From: SZUA-430 sp044220975
Lineage (GTDB): Bacteria; Pseudomonadota; Alphaproteobacteria; Micropepsales; Micropepsaceae
Reading direction: 5' to 3'
Length of the DNA stretch: 64,000 nt
Assembly (NCBI GenBank): GCA_044220975.1
Contig: JBGAPZ010000014.1
Coordinates: 1 to 64,000, forward strand
Positions 17,324-25,206 of the stretch are shown here, one piece after another. The translations under genes were made by a program, and so were the position numbers. The notes under the pieces are model-generated. The model made no database searches. It was not told the origin of the DNA and saw nothing but the letters and a program-made list of their open reading frames with translations. Position 1 is the first letter of the stretch, and each line of letters starts with the position of its first letter.

Positions 17324-18016
17324 ATGAGCGGGGCTTCGGTAGAGCGGGATAATTTCGACCAGCGCACGGCTGCGGCGCTTCGCGGCATGGGCGCGTTCGG
17401 CGCGACCGTCGCCATCGTGATCATGGCGACAGTGCTTCTCGCACCGCCGATCACCGCCGTGCTCGTCTTCGTTTGGGTATGGCTGAGCCGCACGCCGCTG
17501 TCGGAGATCGGCTTTGTCCGGCCACAGAGTTGGGCCGGCGTCATCGTGCTCGGCATTCTGACCGGCGTGATCGCGAAGCTTTTGATGAAGGCTGTCGTGA
17601 TGCCCTATTTCGGTGCGCCACCGACCAACCCGATCCTGGCGCCCTTCGTGGGCAATCTTCCAGCGACGTTGGAAGCGACGGCTGAGATGATCGTGCTGGC
17701 CGGGCTTGCGGAGGAGATCGCGTTTCGCGGCTTCATGTTCAATCGCTTGCAGGCGGCGTTCGGCACCAGCACGATTGCGCGTTTGCTGATGGTCATCGGC
17801 GGCGGCGTGTTCTTCGGCGGGCTGCACTATTTCGGGCAAGGCTTCTTCGGTGCGCTCAACGCCACGATCATGGGGCTGTTCTTCGGTGCCGTCTATTTTC
17901 TGAACAAGCAGCGGCTTTGGTTTTTGATTGTGACGCACGCGAGTTTCGACGTTTTCGCGGTGTGGCTCACCTATTTCGGGCTTGAGGAACGCGTCGCGCG
18001 GGCCGTCTTCGGCTGA
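17324..18016 (+). CDS. CPBP family intramembrane glutamic endopeptidase
   Basis: A 230-aa membrane protease-like protein of the CPBP (CAAX protease and bacteriocin-processing, ABI) family. It has about six hydrophobic segments and the three conserved motifs: EEIAFR (Glu130, Glu131, Arg135), FFGGLH (His168) and a later THASFD. Family members process prenylated proteins, peptides or bacteriocins; no substrate is evident here. It follows the acyl-CoA dehydrogenase by 21 nt and converges with cysH. Confidence 0.88.
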   Translation: MSGASVERDNFDQRTAAALRGMGAFGATVAIVIMATVLLAPPITAVLVFVWVWLSRTPLSEIGFVRPQSWAGVIVLGILTGVIAKLLMKAVVMPYFGAPPTNPILAPFVGNLPATLEATAEMIVLAGLAEEIAFRGFMFNRLQAAFGTSTIARLLMVIGGGVFFGGLHYFGQGFFGALNATIMGLFFGAVYFLNKQRLWFLIVTHASFDVFAVWLTYFGLEERVARAVFG

Positions 18017-18032
18017 TCTCCGGGTCGCAGCT

Positions 18033-18827
18033 CTAAATGCCGTCGCCTTCGACGTTTTCGTGGATGCCGCATTCGTCTTTGCCGGTGCCAGACCAGCGGC
18101 CGGAGCGGTAGTCGTCACCGTCTTTGACGCGGTTTGTGCACGGCATACAGCCGATGGAGAGGTAGCCGTCTTCGACCAGTGGGTGGCGCGGCAGATCGTT
18201 CGCCAGGATGTGTTCCTTCAAGTCCTGAAGGCTCCAATTCCAGAGCGGGTTCACGACAAAGCGCGTGCCGTTCAGTTCCAGCGGCGACATCGCGGTGCGC
18301 GCTTGGGTTTGGAAGCGCTTGCGGCCGGTAATCTCGGCGTCGAAGCCAGAGAGCGCGCGGCGGAGCGGTAGAACTTTGCGGAAATTGCAGCAGGCGTCGG
18401 GATCGCGAGCCCAGAGCGTGCCGTCCTGATCGAGCGCGCGCGTGTCGTCAGGATGCGGCCCGATCGCGCGCAGATCGGTGAGGCCGAGCTTTTCTTGCAG
18501 GCGGTCGCGATAGCGTAGCGTCTCGCCGAAGAGTTTGCCGGTATTCAGAAAGATCACGGGGACGCTTGGATCGATCTCCGCGATCAGGTGCAAAAGCACG
18601 ACGGATTCCGAACCGAACGAGGAGACCGTCGTGATGCGGCCGGGGAATTCGTCCTTGATCATCGCCCGCAGCAGCGCGCGCGCATCAGCGTTTGCGTATT
18701 TCGCACGCAGCGTTTCAAGGCGCAGGCGCAAGCCGTCGGCCGGCTTTTCTGCCTGATCGAAGATGCGCGGCGCGGGCGGCGGGGCCTTCAGTCTGGCCGG
18801 GCGGAGTTGGGTGGCGGGCTCGCTCAT
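18033..18827 (-). CDS. cysH: phosphoadenylyl/adenylyl-sulfate reductase, [4Fe-4S] type
   Basis: Reduces activated sulfate to sulfite for cysteine synthesis. 264 aa. The nucleotide-binding motif SSFGSES starts at residue 69. Cluster ligands Cys146-Cys147 (DACCNF) and Cys227/Cys230 (GCMPC) mark the iron-sulfur subtype, which normally uses APS rather than PAPS. Catalytic Cys253 lies in ECGIH near the C-terminus. Start ATG 18827 overlaps the stop of the siroheme synthase gene upstream, so the two are translationally coupled. Notably, no sulfite reductase gene lies in this unit. Confidence 0.94.
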   Translation of the reverse strand: MSEPATQLRPARLKAPPPAPRIFDQAEKPADGLRLRLETLRAKYANADARALLRAMIKDEFPGRITTVSSFGSESVVLLHLIAEIDPSVPVIFLNTGKLFGETLRYRDRLQEKLGLTDLRAIGPHPDDTRALDQDGTLWARDPDACCNFRKVLPLRRALSGFDAEITGRKRFQTQARTAMSPLELNGTRFVVNPLWNWSLQDLKEHILANDLPRHPLVEDGYLSIGCMPCTNRVKDGDDYRSGRWSGTGKDECGIHENVEGDGI

Positions 18828-19405
18828 GCGCTTTCCCGATTGCGTAGCCAGCCTTCGCCGTCGACGAGGTCATGCGTCAGCTGCGCGATCTCAGCCTTCG
18901 CCCTGCCCTCTTCGCGCCAGGCCGCGCGCGCATCGATGACGGTGCGGATGCGCGCGGTCCATTCGGGGCCGAATTGAGCTTGTAAATGCGTTTTGAGTTT
19001 TTGTGCGAGGCCCGGCGCCTTGCCGCCGGTGGACACCGTCAGCAACAGGTCGCCTCGGCGCACGATGGCGGGGACGTGGAAGTCGCAATACTCCGCTACG
19101 TCTTCGAGGTTCACCAGCGCGCCGACAGCCCGGGCGTTCTGGGCAATGCGCGCTGCCTCTTCGAGGGGAAGGCCCGCAATCAGCACCACCGCCGCACCTT
19201 CGAGGTCAGCCTTGACCGGCAAGCGCTCATAGATCGCGGCCTCTGCGTTGCAGGCCCAGCCGTCTTGATCGATCACGTAGAGCGAAAGCAGTTCGGCGCC
19301 GGCATCGCGCGCGTATTCGTAACGCTGCAGCGCGGCATACCCGCGACCGGCAACGACGACCCGGCGGTTTGAGATGTCGAGAACGATCGGCAGCACCGAA
19401 CGCAT
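18824..19405 (-). CDS. siroheme synthase module: precorrin-2 dehydrogenase/ferrochelatase
   Basis: A 193-aa protein resembling the N-terminal CysG or Met8p module, which oxidises precorrin-2 with NAD and inserts iron to give siroheme, the cofactor of sulfite reductase. A Rossmann start, LPIVLDISNRRVVVAGRG, is followed by VNLEDVAEYCDFHVPAIVRRGDLLLTVSTGG, which contains the family signature (C-D-F-x-x-P-A near an STGG stretch). The start is ATG 19405; the longer frame upstream runs through an AT-rich promoter region. It forms an operon with cysH. The methyltransferase half of full-length CysG is absent, so a separate uroporphyrinogen methyltransferase is expected elsewhere. Confidence 0.86.
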   Translation of the reverse strand: MRSVLPIVLDISNRRVVVAGRGYAALQRYEYARDAGAELLSLYVIDQDGWACNAEAAIYERLPVKADLEGAAVVLIAGLPLEEAARIAQNARAVGALVNLEDVAEYCDFHVPAIVRRGDLLLTVSTGGKAPGLAQKLKTHLQAQFGPEWTARIRTVIDARAAWREEGRAKAEIAQLTHDLVDGEGWLRNRESA

Positions 19406-19465
19406 CCTTTGTTCTTGGGAATCTGAGATAGCCCCTCCCGAGCCATTACTCAAGGATTCGACGTG

Positions 19466-19478
19466 AATTAAATTAATT
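19466..19478. promoter_or_regulatory. AT-only palindrome in the cysG-like/lipB divergent region
   Basis: AATTAA-A-TTAATT is a perfect 13-bp palindrome in an otherwise GC-rich genome, within an AT-rich stretch (about 19465-19500) between the divergent siroheme synthase and lipB genes. It is about 60 bp from either start. It probably marks promoters or an operator; no regulator is identified. Confidence 0.4.
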
Positions 19479-19543
19479 ATCGATTTTATGTGTGAATTAT
19501 GGAAGCCTTGATCTTGAGCGGGTGAGCGACCCACCTTTACCTC

Positions 19544-20197
19544 GTGGTCTCACCTTCCCCTATCGACTGGCGCATCAGCGCCGCGCAGGTCCCCTACCCC
19601 AACGCGGTGGTAGAGATGGAGGCCCGCGTGGGCGCGATCGCGGAGGAGCGTGCGAACGAGTTGGTTTGGCTCCTGGAGCATCCGCCCCTTTACACCGCGG
19701 GGACGAGCGCCAAGCCGGACGATCTGCTGACCCCGAACAGGTTTCCGGTCTACTCCACCGGACGCGGCGGCCAGTTCACGTATCACGGGCCAGGACAGCG
19801 CGTCGGCTACGTCATGATGGACCTGCGCCGGCGCGGCAACGACGTGCGCCGCTTCGTGCGCGATCTGGAGGAATGGCTGATCCGCACGCTCGCGCGCTTC
19901 AACGTGCGGGGTGAGCGGCGCGAGGGGCGCGTCGGCATCTGGGTGGTGCGGCACGGCGGGCGCGAGGACAAGATCGCGGCGCTTGGCATTCGCGTGCGGC
20001 GCGGCGTGACCTATCACGGCGTGTCGTTCAACGTGGACCCGGAGCTGGAGCATTTCTCCGGCATCGTGCCGTGCGGAATTTCCGCGCACGGCGTCACGAG
20101 CCTTGCCGATCTCGGTCTCACGGCGACCATGGCCGACGTCGACATCGCGCTAAGGCTGGCGTTCGAGGAAGTGTTCGGTCCGACAAGCGACGCTTGA
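19544..20197 (+). CDS. lipB: lipoyl(octanoyl) transferase LipB
   Basis: Transfers octanoate from octanoyl-ACP to lipoyl domains of 2-oxoacid dehydrogenases and GcvH. 217 aa. Visible motifs: GRGGQFTYHGPGQRVGY (substrate pocket), Lys143 in DKIAALGIR, and the catalytic Cys177 in GIVPCGIS. The start is GTG 19544, which places the first conserved block at the usual distance; no ATG is available nearby. It is monocistronic. Identification is secure. Confidence 0.95.
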   Translation: MVSPSPIDWRISAAQVPYPNAVVEMEARVGAIAEERANELVWLLEHPPLYTAGTSAKPDDLLTPNRFPVYSTGRGGQFTYHGPGQRVGYVMMDLRRRGNDVRRFVRDLEEWLIRTLARFNVRGERREGRVGIWVVRHGGREDKIAALGIRVRRGVTYHGVSFNVDPELEHFSGIVPCGISAHGVTSLADLGLTATMADVDIALRLAFEEVFGPTSDA

Positions 20198-20214
20198 AAG
20201 GCCGCCGTGCCGAG

Positions 20215-21708
20215 CTAGTCGTAGACGAACTCCTTGCCGTCGAGGTCGATTGCCGGGATTTGGTTTTTCTCGACCCAATAGTCTTGCGTGTGTTGCCACT
20301 CCGGCTTGTCGCCGCGTCGCGGCAGCAGGTGCATGGAGCGCATCAGGTAGTTCGGGTTGAAGTTGTCCGGGTCCATCCAGTCCATGATCGGCATGTTCTT
20401 GTCTTCGGGGCGCAGCGCCACGCTGACCCGGTGTTTGCCCTTCGCCTTCATGTGGTTCAGCAGGCGGCAGACGAAATCACCCAGCAGATCCACGCGCAGC
20501 GTCCAGCTGGCGCGGAAGTAGCCGAAGACCCAGAGCATATTAGGGACACCGGTAAACATCATGCCGCGATAGGTGACAGTATCGTGGAAGTTCTTGCCGT
20601 CGATGGTGAAGGCGATGTCGCCCAAGACGCTCAAGTTGAAGCCGGTCGCGGTGATGATGACGTCGCCATCGACCTTCTTGCCCGAGCGCAGGAGCACGCC
20701 CGTTTCGGTGAAGCTTTCGATTTCGTCGGTGATGACGGAGGCCTTGCCGGCCTTGATGCCCTGAAACAAATCGCCGTCGGGTATGAAGGCGATACGCTGC
20801 TGCCAGGGACGGTATTTCGGCGTGAAGTTCTTTTCGACCTCCTCGCGGCCCAGGAACAATTCCGCCGCGGCGAGGAGTTCCTTTTTGACGCCTTCGGGGT
20901 CCGTAAACGAGCGGGCGGTCAGATCCGCCTGATCGTAGAGGATTTTCTTGCGCACGATTTCGTGAATCCACTCCTCGCTCACTTCGATCTGGCGGAGCGT
21001 GTCGGCCAAGTCGTTCGCGTTGCGCGCTGGAATGAAATAGGTCGGCGAACGTTGGATTACCGTGACGTGCTTGCAATCGGCCGCGATGGCTGGAACGACG
21101 GTCGCCGTCGTGGCGCCGGAGCCGATGCAGATGACGTTCTTGCCTTTCAGGTCGATGTCGTCGGGCCAGGTTTGCGGGTGGACGATGCGGCCCTTGTATT
21201 TGTCCATGCCCTTCCACTGCGGCGTGAACCCTTCGGAATGCCGATAGTAGCCCTGGCACATCCAGAGGAAGTTCGCGGTGAAGACGACGGGTTCGTTCGT
21301 GTCGGTGCGCACACCTTCGAGCGTCCAGGTGTTCGTCTTGCCGTTCCACGTTGCCGCGGTGATCTTGTGACGATACCGGATGTGTTCGCCGAGATGGTTT
21401 TCCTCGATCACCTCGCCCATGTATTTCAAGATCTCGTCGCGGGTCGCGATGGGATTGCCGACCCAGGGCTTGAAGCGATAGCCGAACGTGTAGAGATCGC
21501 TGTCGGAGCGGACGCCCGGATAGCGGTGCATCCACCATGTGCCGCCGAAATCCTCGTAAGCCTCGAGCACGACGAACGACGTGCCGGGGCTTTGCTTCGT
21601 CAGATGATAGGCACCGCCGACGCCGGAAATGCCCGCGCCAATGATGACGACGTCGAAATGCTCAGCCTTTTGCGGCTTCGGTTTGGCGACGGTGGCGGCC
21701 TGGGCCAT
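20215..21708 (-). CDS. FAD-dependent Baeyer-Villiger-type monooxygenase
   Basis: A 497-aa class B flavoprotein monooxygenase. The first Rossmann motif is GAGISGVG near residue 24 and the second is CIGSGATTATV, for FAD and NADPH. Between them the sequence YKGRIVHPQTWPD fits the Baeyer-Villiger fingerprint (F/Y-x-G-x3-H-x3-W-P/D), which separates BVMOs from ordinary flavin monooxygenases. It probably oxygenates ketones or cyclic ketones. The start is ATG 21708; the longer frame adds 19 residues before the FAD domain without a ribosome site. It is convergent with lipB and divergent from ppk2. Confidence 0.9.
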   Translation of the reverse strand: MAQAATVAKPKPQKAEHFDVVIIGAGISGVGGAYHLTKQSPGTSFVVLEAYEDFGGTWWMHRYPGVRSDSDLYTFGYRFKPWVGNPIATRDEILKYMGEVIEENHLGEHIRYRHKITAATWNGKTNTWTLEGVRTDTNEPVVFTANFLWMCQGYYRHSEGFTPQWKGMDKYKGRIVHPQTWPDDIDLKGKNVICIGSGATTATVVPAIAADCKHVTVIQRSPTYFIPARNANDLADTLRQIEVSEEWIHEIVRKKILYDQADLTARSFTDPEGVKKELLAAAELFLGREEVEKNFTPKYRPWQQRIAFIPDGDLFQGIKAGKASVITDEIESFTETGVLLRSGKKVDGDVIITATGFNLSVLGDIAFTIDGKNFHDTVTYRGMMFTGVPNMLWVFGYFRASWTLRVDLLGDFVCRLLNHMKAKGKHRVSVALRPEDKNMPIMDWMDPDNFNPNYLMRSMHLLPRRGDKPEWQHTQDYWVEKNQIPAIDLDGKEFVYD

Positions 21709-21830
21709 GGCGACGTTCCTCGAACATGAGAATGGCAGATGTGGCCAGTCGACAGCATTGGCCACGCGGGCGCTTTGATCCTTATCAACCGGACGGGACG
21801 CTTGACCCAGGTCAACGCACCCGGCGCGTG

Positions 21831-21848
21831 TTTGTGATGCTTTTGTGA
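21831..21848 (+). promoter_or_regulatory. candidate Pho-box-like direct repeat before ppk2
   Basis: A perfect 7-mer direct repeat TTTGTGA (21831-21837 and 21842-21848) with a 4-nt linker TGCT. The 11-bp periodicity and the 46-nt distance to the ATG match the porin Pho box exactly. The sequence differs from the usual CTGTCAC consensus, so PhoB control of ppk2 is an inference. Confidence 0.4.
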
Positions 21849-21894
21849 ACCGGACGCGGATTAACCGCGGCGCCGAAGGTGGGAATTTGTTTGC

Positions 21895-22965
21895 ATGCGC
21901 AACGGTGTTTCCAAGGAACGGACAAAGGCCGCCGAGCCGATCGTGGCAAAGCAGGTGGAAACCGCCACGGTCACGCAGAACGTCCGCAAAAAGCGCGATG
22001 CGCAGATCAACGCCGCCAGGGACATTGTCATGAAGGCCGATGACGGCGCGATCGCGCTCAAGGCGTTGGAGTCCATTCTCGAAGGTGCCTCACCCGACGA
22101 TGCGACGGCGATCAAGTCGGCGCTGATGCGCTGGAAGAAGCTCGATGCACGCATGCCGGTCAGCCCCGACGACGAACTCGTCGAGGATTGGCGGTCTGCC
22201 GCTTATCCCTACAAGAACAGACTGTCGCGCAAGAGCTATGAGAAGCAGAAGTATGGGCTGCAGGTCGAACTGTTGAAGTTCCAGGCTTGGGTGAAGGAAA
22301 GCGGGCAGCGTATCGTCGTGCTGTTCGAAGGGCGCGACGCCGCCGGCAAGGGCGGCACGATCAAGCGCTTTATGGAGCACTTGAACCCGCGCGGCGCGCG
22401 CGTCGTCGCGCTCGAGAAGCCGACGGACTTCGAGCGCGGCCAATGGTATTTCCAACGCTACATCGAACACCTGCCGACAAAGGGCGAGATCGTGATGTTC
22501 GACCGCTCTTGGTACAATCGCGCCGGCGTGGAGCGCGTGATGGGCTTTTGCACCGACGCGGAGTATCAGGCGTTCATGCGGCAAGCACCGGAGCTCGAAC
22601 GCAACCTCGTCGCCAGCGGGATTCACTTGTTCAAGTTCTGGTTTTCCGTCAGCCGCAAGGAACAGCGACGGCGCTTCCGCGAGCGCGAGCTGCACCCTTT
22701 GAAGCAATGGAAGCTCAGCCCCATCGATATGGCGGCGCTCGACAAGTGGGATGCCTATTCCAAGGCGAAGGAGGCGATGTTCCTGCACACGGACACATCC
22801 GAGGCGCCGTGGATCGTGATCAAGTCGGACTGCAAGAAACGCGCGCGGCTGAACGCCATGCGCTATGTGCTGAACAAGGCCGACTACAAGGGCAAGGATT
22901 CAAAGAACCTACCGCCGCCCGACCCGCTGATCGTCGGGCGCGCGCATTTGAATGCGGTGGCCTAA
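21895..22965 (+). CDS. ppk2: polyphosphate kinase 2 family protein
   Basis: A PPK2 family kinase that moves phosphate between inorganic polyphosphate and nucleotides. 356 aa, of which the first 120 or so are a basic helical extension. The core has Walker A EGRDAAGKGG (residues 145-154), KPTDFERGQWYFQRY, a Walker B region FDRSWYNRAGVERVMG and the lid RRRFRERE. It is a one-domain type; nucleotide preference (GDP, ADP or AMP) cannot be decided. The start is ATG 21895. A Pho-box-like repeat lies 46 nt upstream. The stop shares CTAA with the opposing gene. Confidence 0.92.
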   Translation: MRNGVSKERTKAAEPIVAKQVETATVTQNVRKKRDAQINAARDIVMKADDGAIALKALESILEGASPDDATAIKSALMRWKKLDARMPVSPDDELVEDWRSAAYPYKNRLSRKSYEKQKYGLQVELLKFQAWVKESGQRIVVLFEGRDAAGKGGTIKRFMEHLNPRGARVVALEKPTDFERGQWYFQRYIEHLPTKGEIVMFDRSWYNRAGVERVMGFCTDAEYQAFMRQAPELERNLVASGIHLFKFWFSVSRKEQRRRFRERELHPLKQWKLSPIDMAALDKWDAYSKAKEAMFLHTDTSEAPWIVIKSDCKKRARLNAMRYVLNKADYKGKDSKNLPPPDPLIVGRAHLNAVA

Positions 22966-23876
22966 CCCACGGCCTCATATTCCCGCACGAAGCGGGCCAC
23001 GATGTCGGCGGCGGGTTCGATCTTTTGAACGAGGTCGACGCTTTGGCCTGCGGACCAGGTGTCTTTCCAACGTTTGAAGGCGATGTTCGGGTCGCCAAAG
23101 TTCGGCGCGTCGATGTTGCCTTTATCCGGATCGACGCCGACTGCCTTCAGACTGCCCTTCAGCCAGTTCGCCTTCACGCCGGTGACGGCGGCGGTCGTGA
23201 CCAAATCCTCGTGCGTGGAGGAGATCAGCATGTGCTTGTAGGCGTCGGGGGCGAGCGACTCCGTTGCCGCGACGAACGGGGTCCCGACATAGGCGAGGTC
23301 GGCCCCTAAGACTTCCACCGCCTTGATCGCGCGCCCGTTGCCGATTGCGCCGCCGACGATGACGGGACCCGGGAAGATGCCGCGAACGGCGCTCACGAAC
23401 GCGAACGGGCTTAGCGCGCCCGTGTGGCCGCCCGCGCCGGCGCAGATCAGCACCAAGCCGTCGACGCCAGCGTCGAGTGCTTTCTTCGCGAAAGCCGTGT
23501 CGATGACGTCGGCGAAGACGAGGCCGCCGTAGGAATGTACCGCGTCCACGACGCCGCGCGGGCTGCCCAGCGCGGTCACGACCAGCGGCGGCTTGTGCTT
23601 GACGATGAGTTCAAGCTCTTCCTTCAGGCGTGCGTAGGAGTGGTGCGCGACGATATTCAGCACCCAGGGGCGATCGGCTTGCGCCAGCGTGTCATTGATC
23701 TCGCCCATCCATTGGTCGAGCTCTTCGATCGTGCGCGCGTTCGGCGCGGGGAACGCCGCCGCCATGCCGGCCTTCGCGACGGCGGTCACGAGCTTTGGAC
23801 CTGAGACCAAGAACATCGGTGCCGCAATGGCCGGGATCGTCAACCGCTCTTTGAAAGAAAGCCAGGCAGAGGGCAT
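22962..23876 (-). CDS. FMN-dependent nitronate monooxygenase-like oxidoreductase
   Basis: A 304-aa TIM-barrel flavoprotein of the nitronate monooxygenase / enoyl-reductase II (NPD) family. FMN-binding motifs are IAAPMFLVSGP at the N-terminus, AGAGGHTG in the middle and GGAIGNGRAI with ADLAYVGTPF near the phosphate site. Family members oxidise alkyl nitronates or act as NAD(P)H:quinone reductases. The start is ATG 23876, overlapping the stop of the preceding SUKH-like gene by one base (TAATG), so it is translationally coupled and is the third gene of an operon beginning with efp. Confidence 0.88.
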   Translation of the reverse strand: MPSAWLSFKERLTIPAIAAPMFLVSGPKLVTAVAKAGMAAAFPAPNARTIEELDQWMGEINDTLAQADRPWVLNIVAHHSYARLKEELELIVKHKPPLVVTALGSPRGVVDAVHSYGGLVFADVIDTAFAKKALDAGVDGLVLICAGAGGHTGALSPFAFVSAVRGIFPGPVIVGGAIGNGRAIKAVEVLGADLAYVGTPFVAATESLAPDAYKHMLISSTHEDLVTTAAVTGVKANWLKGSLKAVGVDPDKGNIDAPNFGDPNIAFKRWKDTWSAGQSVDLVQKIEPAADIVARFVREYEAVG

Positions 23877-24499
23877 TACGCTTTCCTGAAGTCGGAGAAA
23901 TACATTTCGGGAATCCACTGCGTATCGGACTTGCCGTCAGAGTAGCGCGCGTAACAGCCAAATGTCTCGTTCAGAAGCAGCACAGGATTCTTGCACAAAC
24001 GACGGATAAAGCCATCAAAGTCCTGCGCGAAGGGCTCAGCATACCAACCGTCGTGATCCGCATAAAAAACCCTTCCGGCGGACGCACCCTTCAACGACAT
24101 CACGAGGTAGTTGCCGGAATGCGGGATTTCAGCGATCGGAAGGCCACCTTTGATATTGGCTGGATCGGCGTCCTTTGGGATGTGCCCAACGGATTGCTTT
24201 AGTTCGGCTGTGGCATTGTCCCATTCGTGCACTGGGAGCAGTCGTACCCCCGCTGCGTCCGAGAGGAGATCGCGGTAGAGGGTGAACCCGTTGTGGCGCG
24301 CGAAGAAGTTTGCAACCGGGGTGGCGAGCGACTTCAGTCTGCGCTTGATTTCCCTGATCTGCTCTTCGTCTGCTGCATCGGCGAGCAAGTGCGCAACGCG
24401 CGCGACGTACTTCCTTTTGCCCTGATTGACTGGAGTATGGCAACGAAAGCCTGGCGCCGGATGCCCAATCAGTTTTCGAAGCTCGTCAACCAATGACAT
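23876..24499 (-). CDS. SMI1/KNR4 (SUKH) superfamily protein
   Basis: A 207-aa protein resembling the SUKH fold: a helical N-terminal part, FFARHNGFTLYRD, then EIPHSGNYLVMSLKG, GRVFYADHDGW and FDGFIRRL, which match the core strands and helix of SMI1/KNR4 proteins. In bacteria this fold is best known from immunity proteins against polymorphic toxins, but no toxin is encoded nearby. Here it sits 18 nt downstream of efp and overlaps the flavin oxidoreductase gene, so a partner role in that operon is more likely. Confidence 0.7.
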   Translation of the reverse strand: MSLVDELRKLIGHPAPGFRCHTPVNQGKRKYVARVAHLLADAADEEQIREIKRRLKSLATPVANFFARHNGFTLYRDLLSDAAGVRLLPVHEWDNATAELKQSVGHIPKDADPANIKGGLPIAEIPHSGNYLVMSLKGASAGRVFYADHDGWYAEPFAQDFDGFIRRLCKNPVLLLNETFGCYARYSDGKSDTQWIPEMYFSDFRKA

Positions 24500-24516
24500 C
24501 CCACCCGGATCCCGTG

Positions 24517-25086
24517 TCAGTCCTTCGCGCGTTCTACGTAGGAGCCGTCTTCGGTGTTTATGACGACCTTTGTGCCGACGTTGATGTGGGGCGGTACTGC
24601 CGTCTTCACGCCGTTCGAGAGCATCGCCGGCTTGAACGAGGACGACGCGGTTTGCCCTTTGACGACGGGTTCCGTTTCGGTGATTTCGAGCACCACACGG
24701 TTCGGCAGTTCGATCGAGATCGGGATGCCATTGTGCAGGCTGATCGTCACTTCCATGTTTTCTTGCAGGTAGTTGACCCCGTCGCCCAAAATGTCGGCCG
24801 AGACGTGGACTTGCTCGAAGTTTTCCGGGTCCATGAACACGTAGGCGTCGCCGTCTTGGTACAGATAATTGTGCGTGCGCATGTCGACGAAAGCCTTCTC
24901 GAGGCTGTCGGTCGTCTTGTAGCGATCGTTTACCTTGACCCCGTCGCTGATCCGGCGCATTTCGATCTGCGTGGTGGGCGTGCCCTTGCCGGGGTGAAAG
25001 TTCTCCGCTGTCAGAACGACATAGAGCTTGCCGTCCTTATCGATGATGTTGCCCTTGCGCACATTGCTGGCGATGACCGAGACCAC
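24517..25086 (-). CDS. efp: translation elongation factor P
   Basis: EF-P relieves ribosome stalling at polyproline stretches. 189 aa with the three beta domains of the family. The start is a GTG at 25086 with AAGGAG seven bases upstream; this makes the lysine of HPGKG residue 34, exactly the position that EpmA/EpmB modify in E. coli. The frame is open well upstream but without family similarity. The divergent epmA and epmB genes supply both modification enzymes. It is the first gene of an operon with the SUKH-like and flavin oxidoreductase genes. Polyproline-rich proteins in this window (subtilase, barrel tails) are natural clients. Confidence 0.97.
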   Translation of the reverse strand: MVSVIASNVRKGNIIDKDGKLYVVLTAENFHPGKGTPTTQIEMRRISDGVKVNDRYKTTDSLEKAFVDMRTHNYLYQDGDAYVFMDPENFEQVHVSADILGDGVNYLQENMEVTISLHNGIPISIELPNRVVLEITETEPVVKGQTASSSFKPAMLSNGVKTAVPPHINVGTKVVINTEDGSYVERAKD

Positions 25087-25206
25087 GCGATACTCCTTAA
25101 ATGAGAGCGCCCGGCTCAAGCCTGGCCTCGAGGGCCGGCGCACCGGGCACGAATTTCCGTGGGGTGATAGCAGCGCCTGGGGCCGCCGCCAAGGTGGCAG
25201 AACTGT

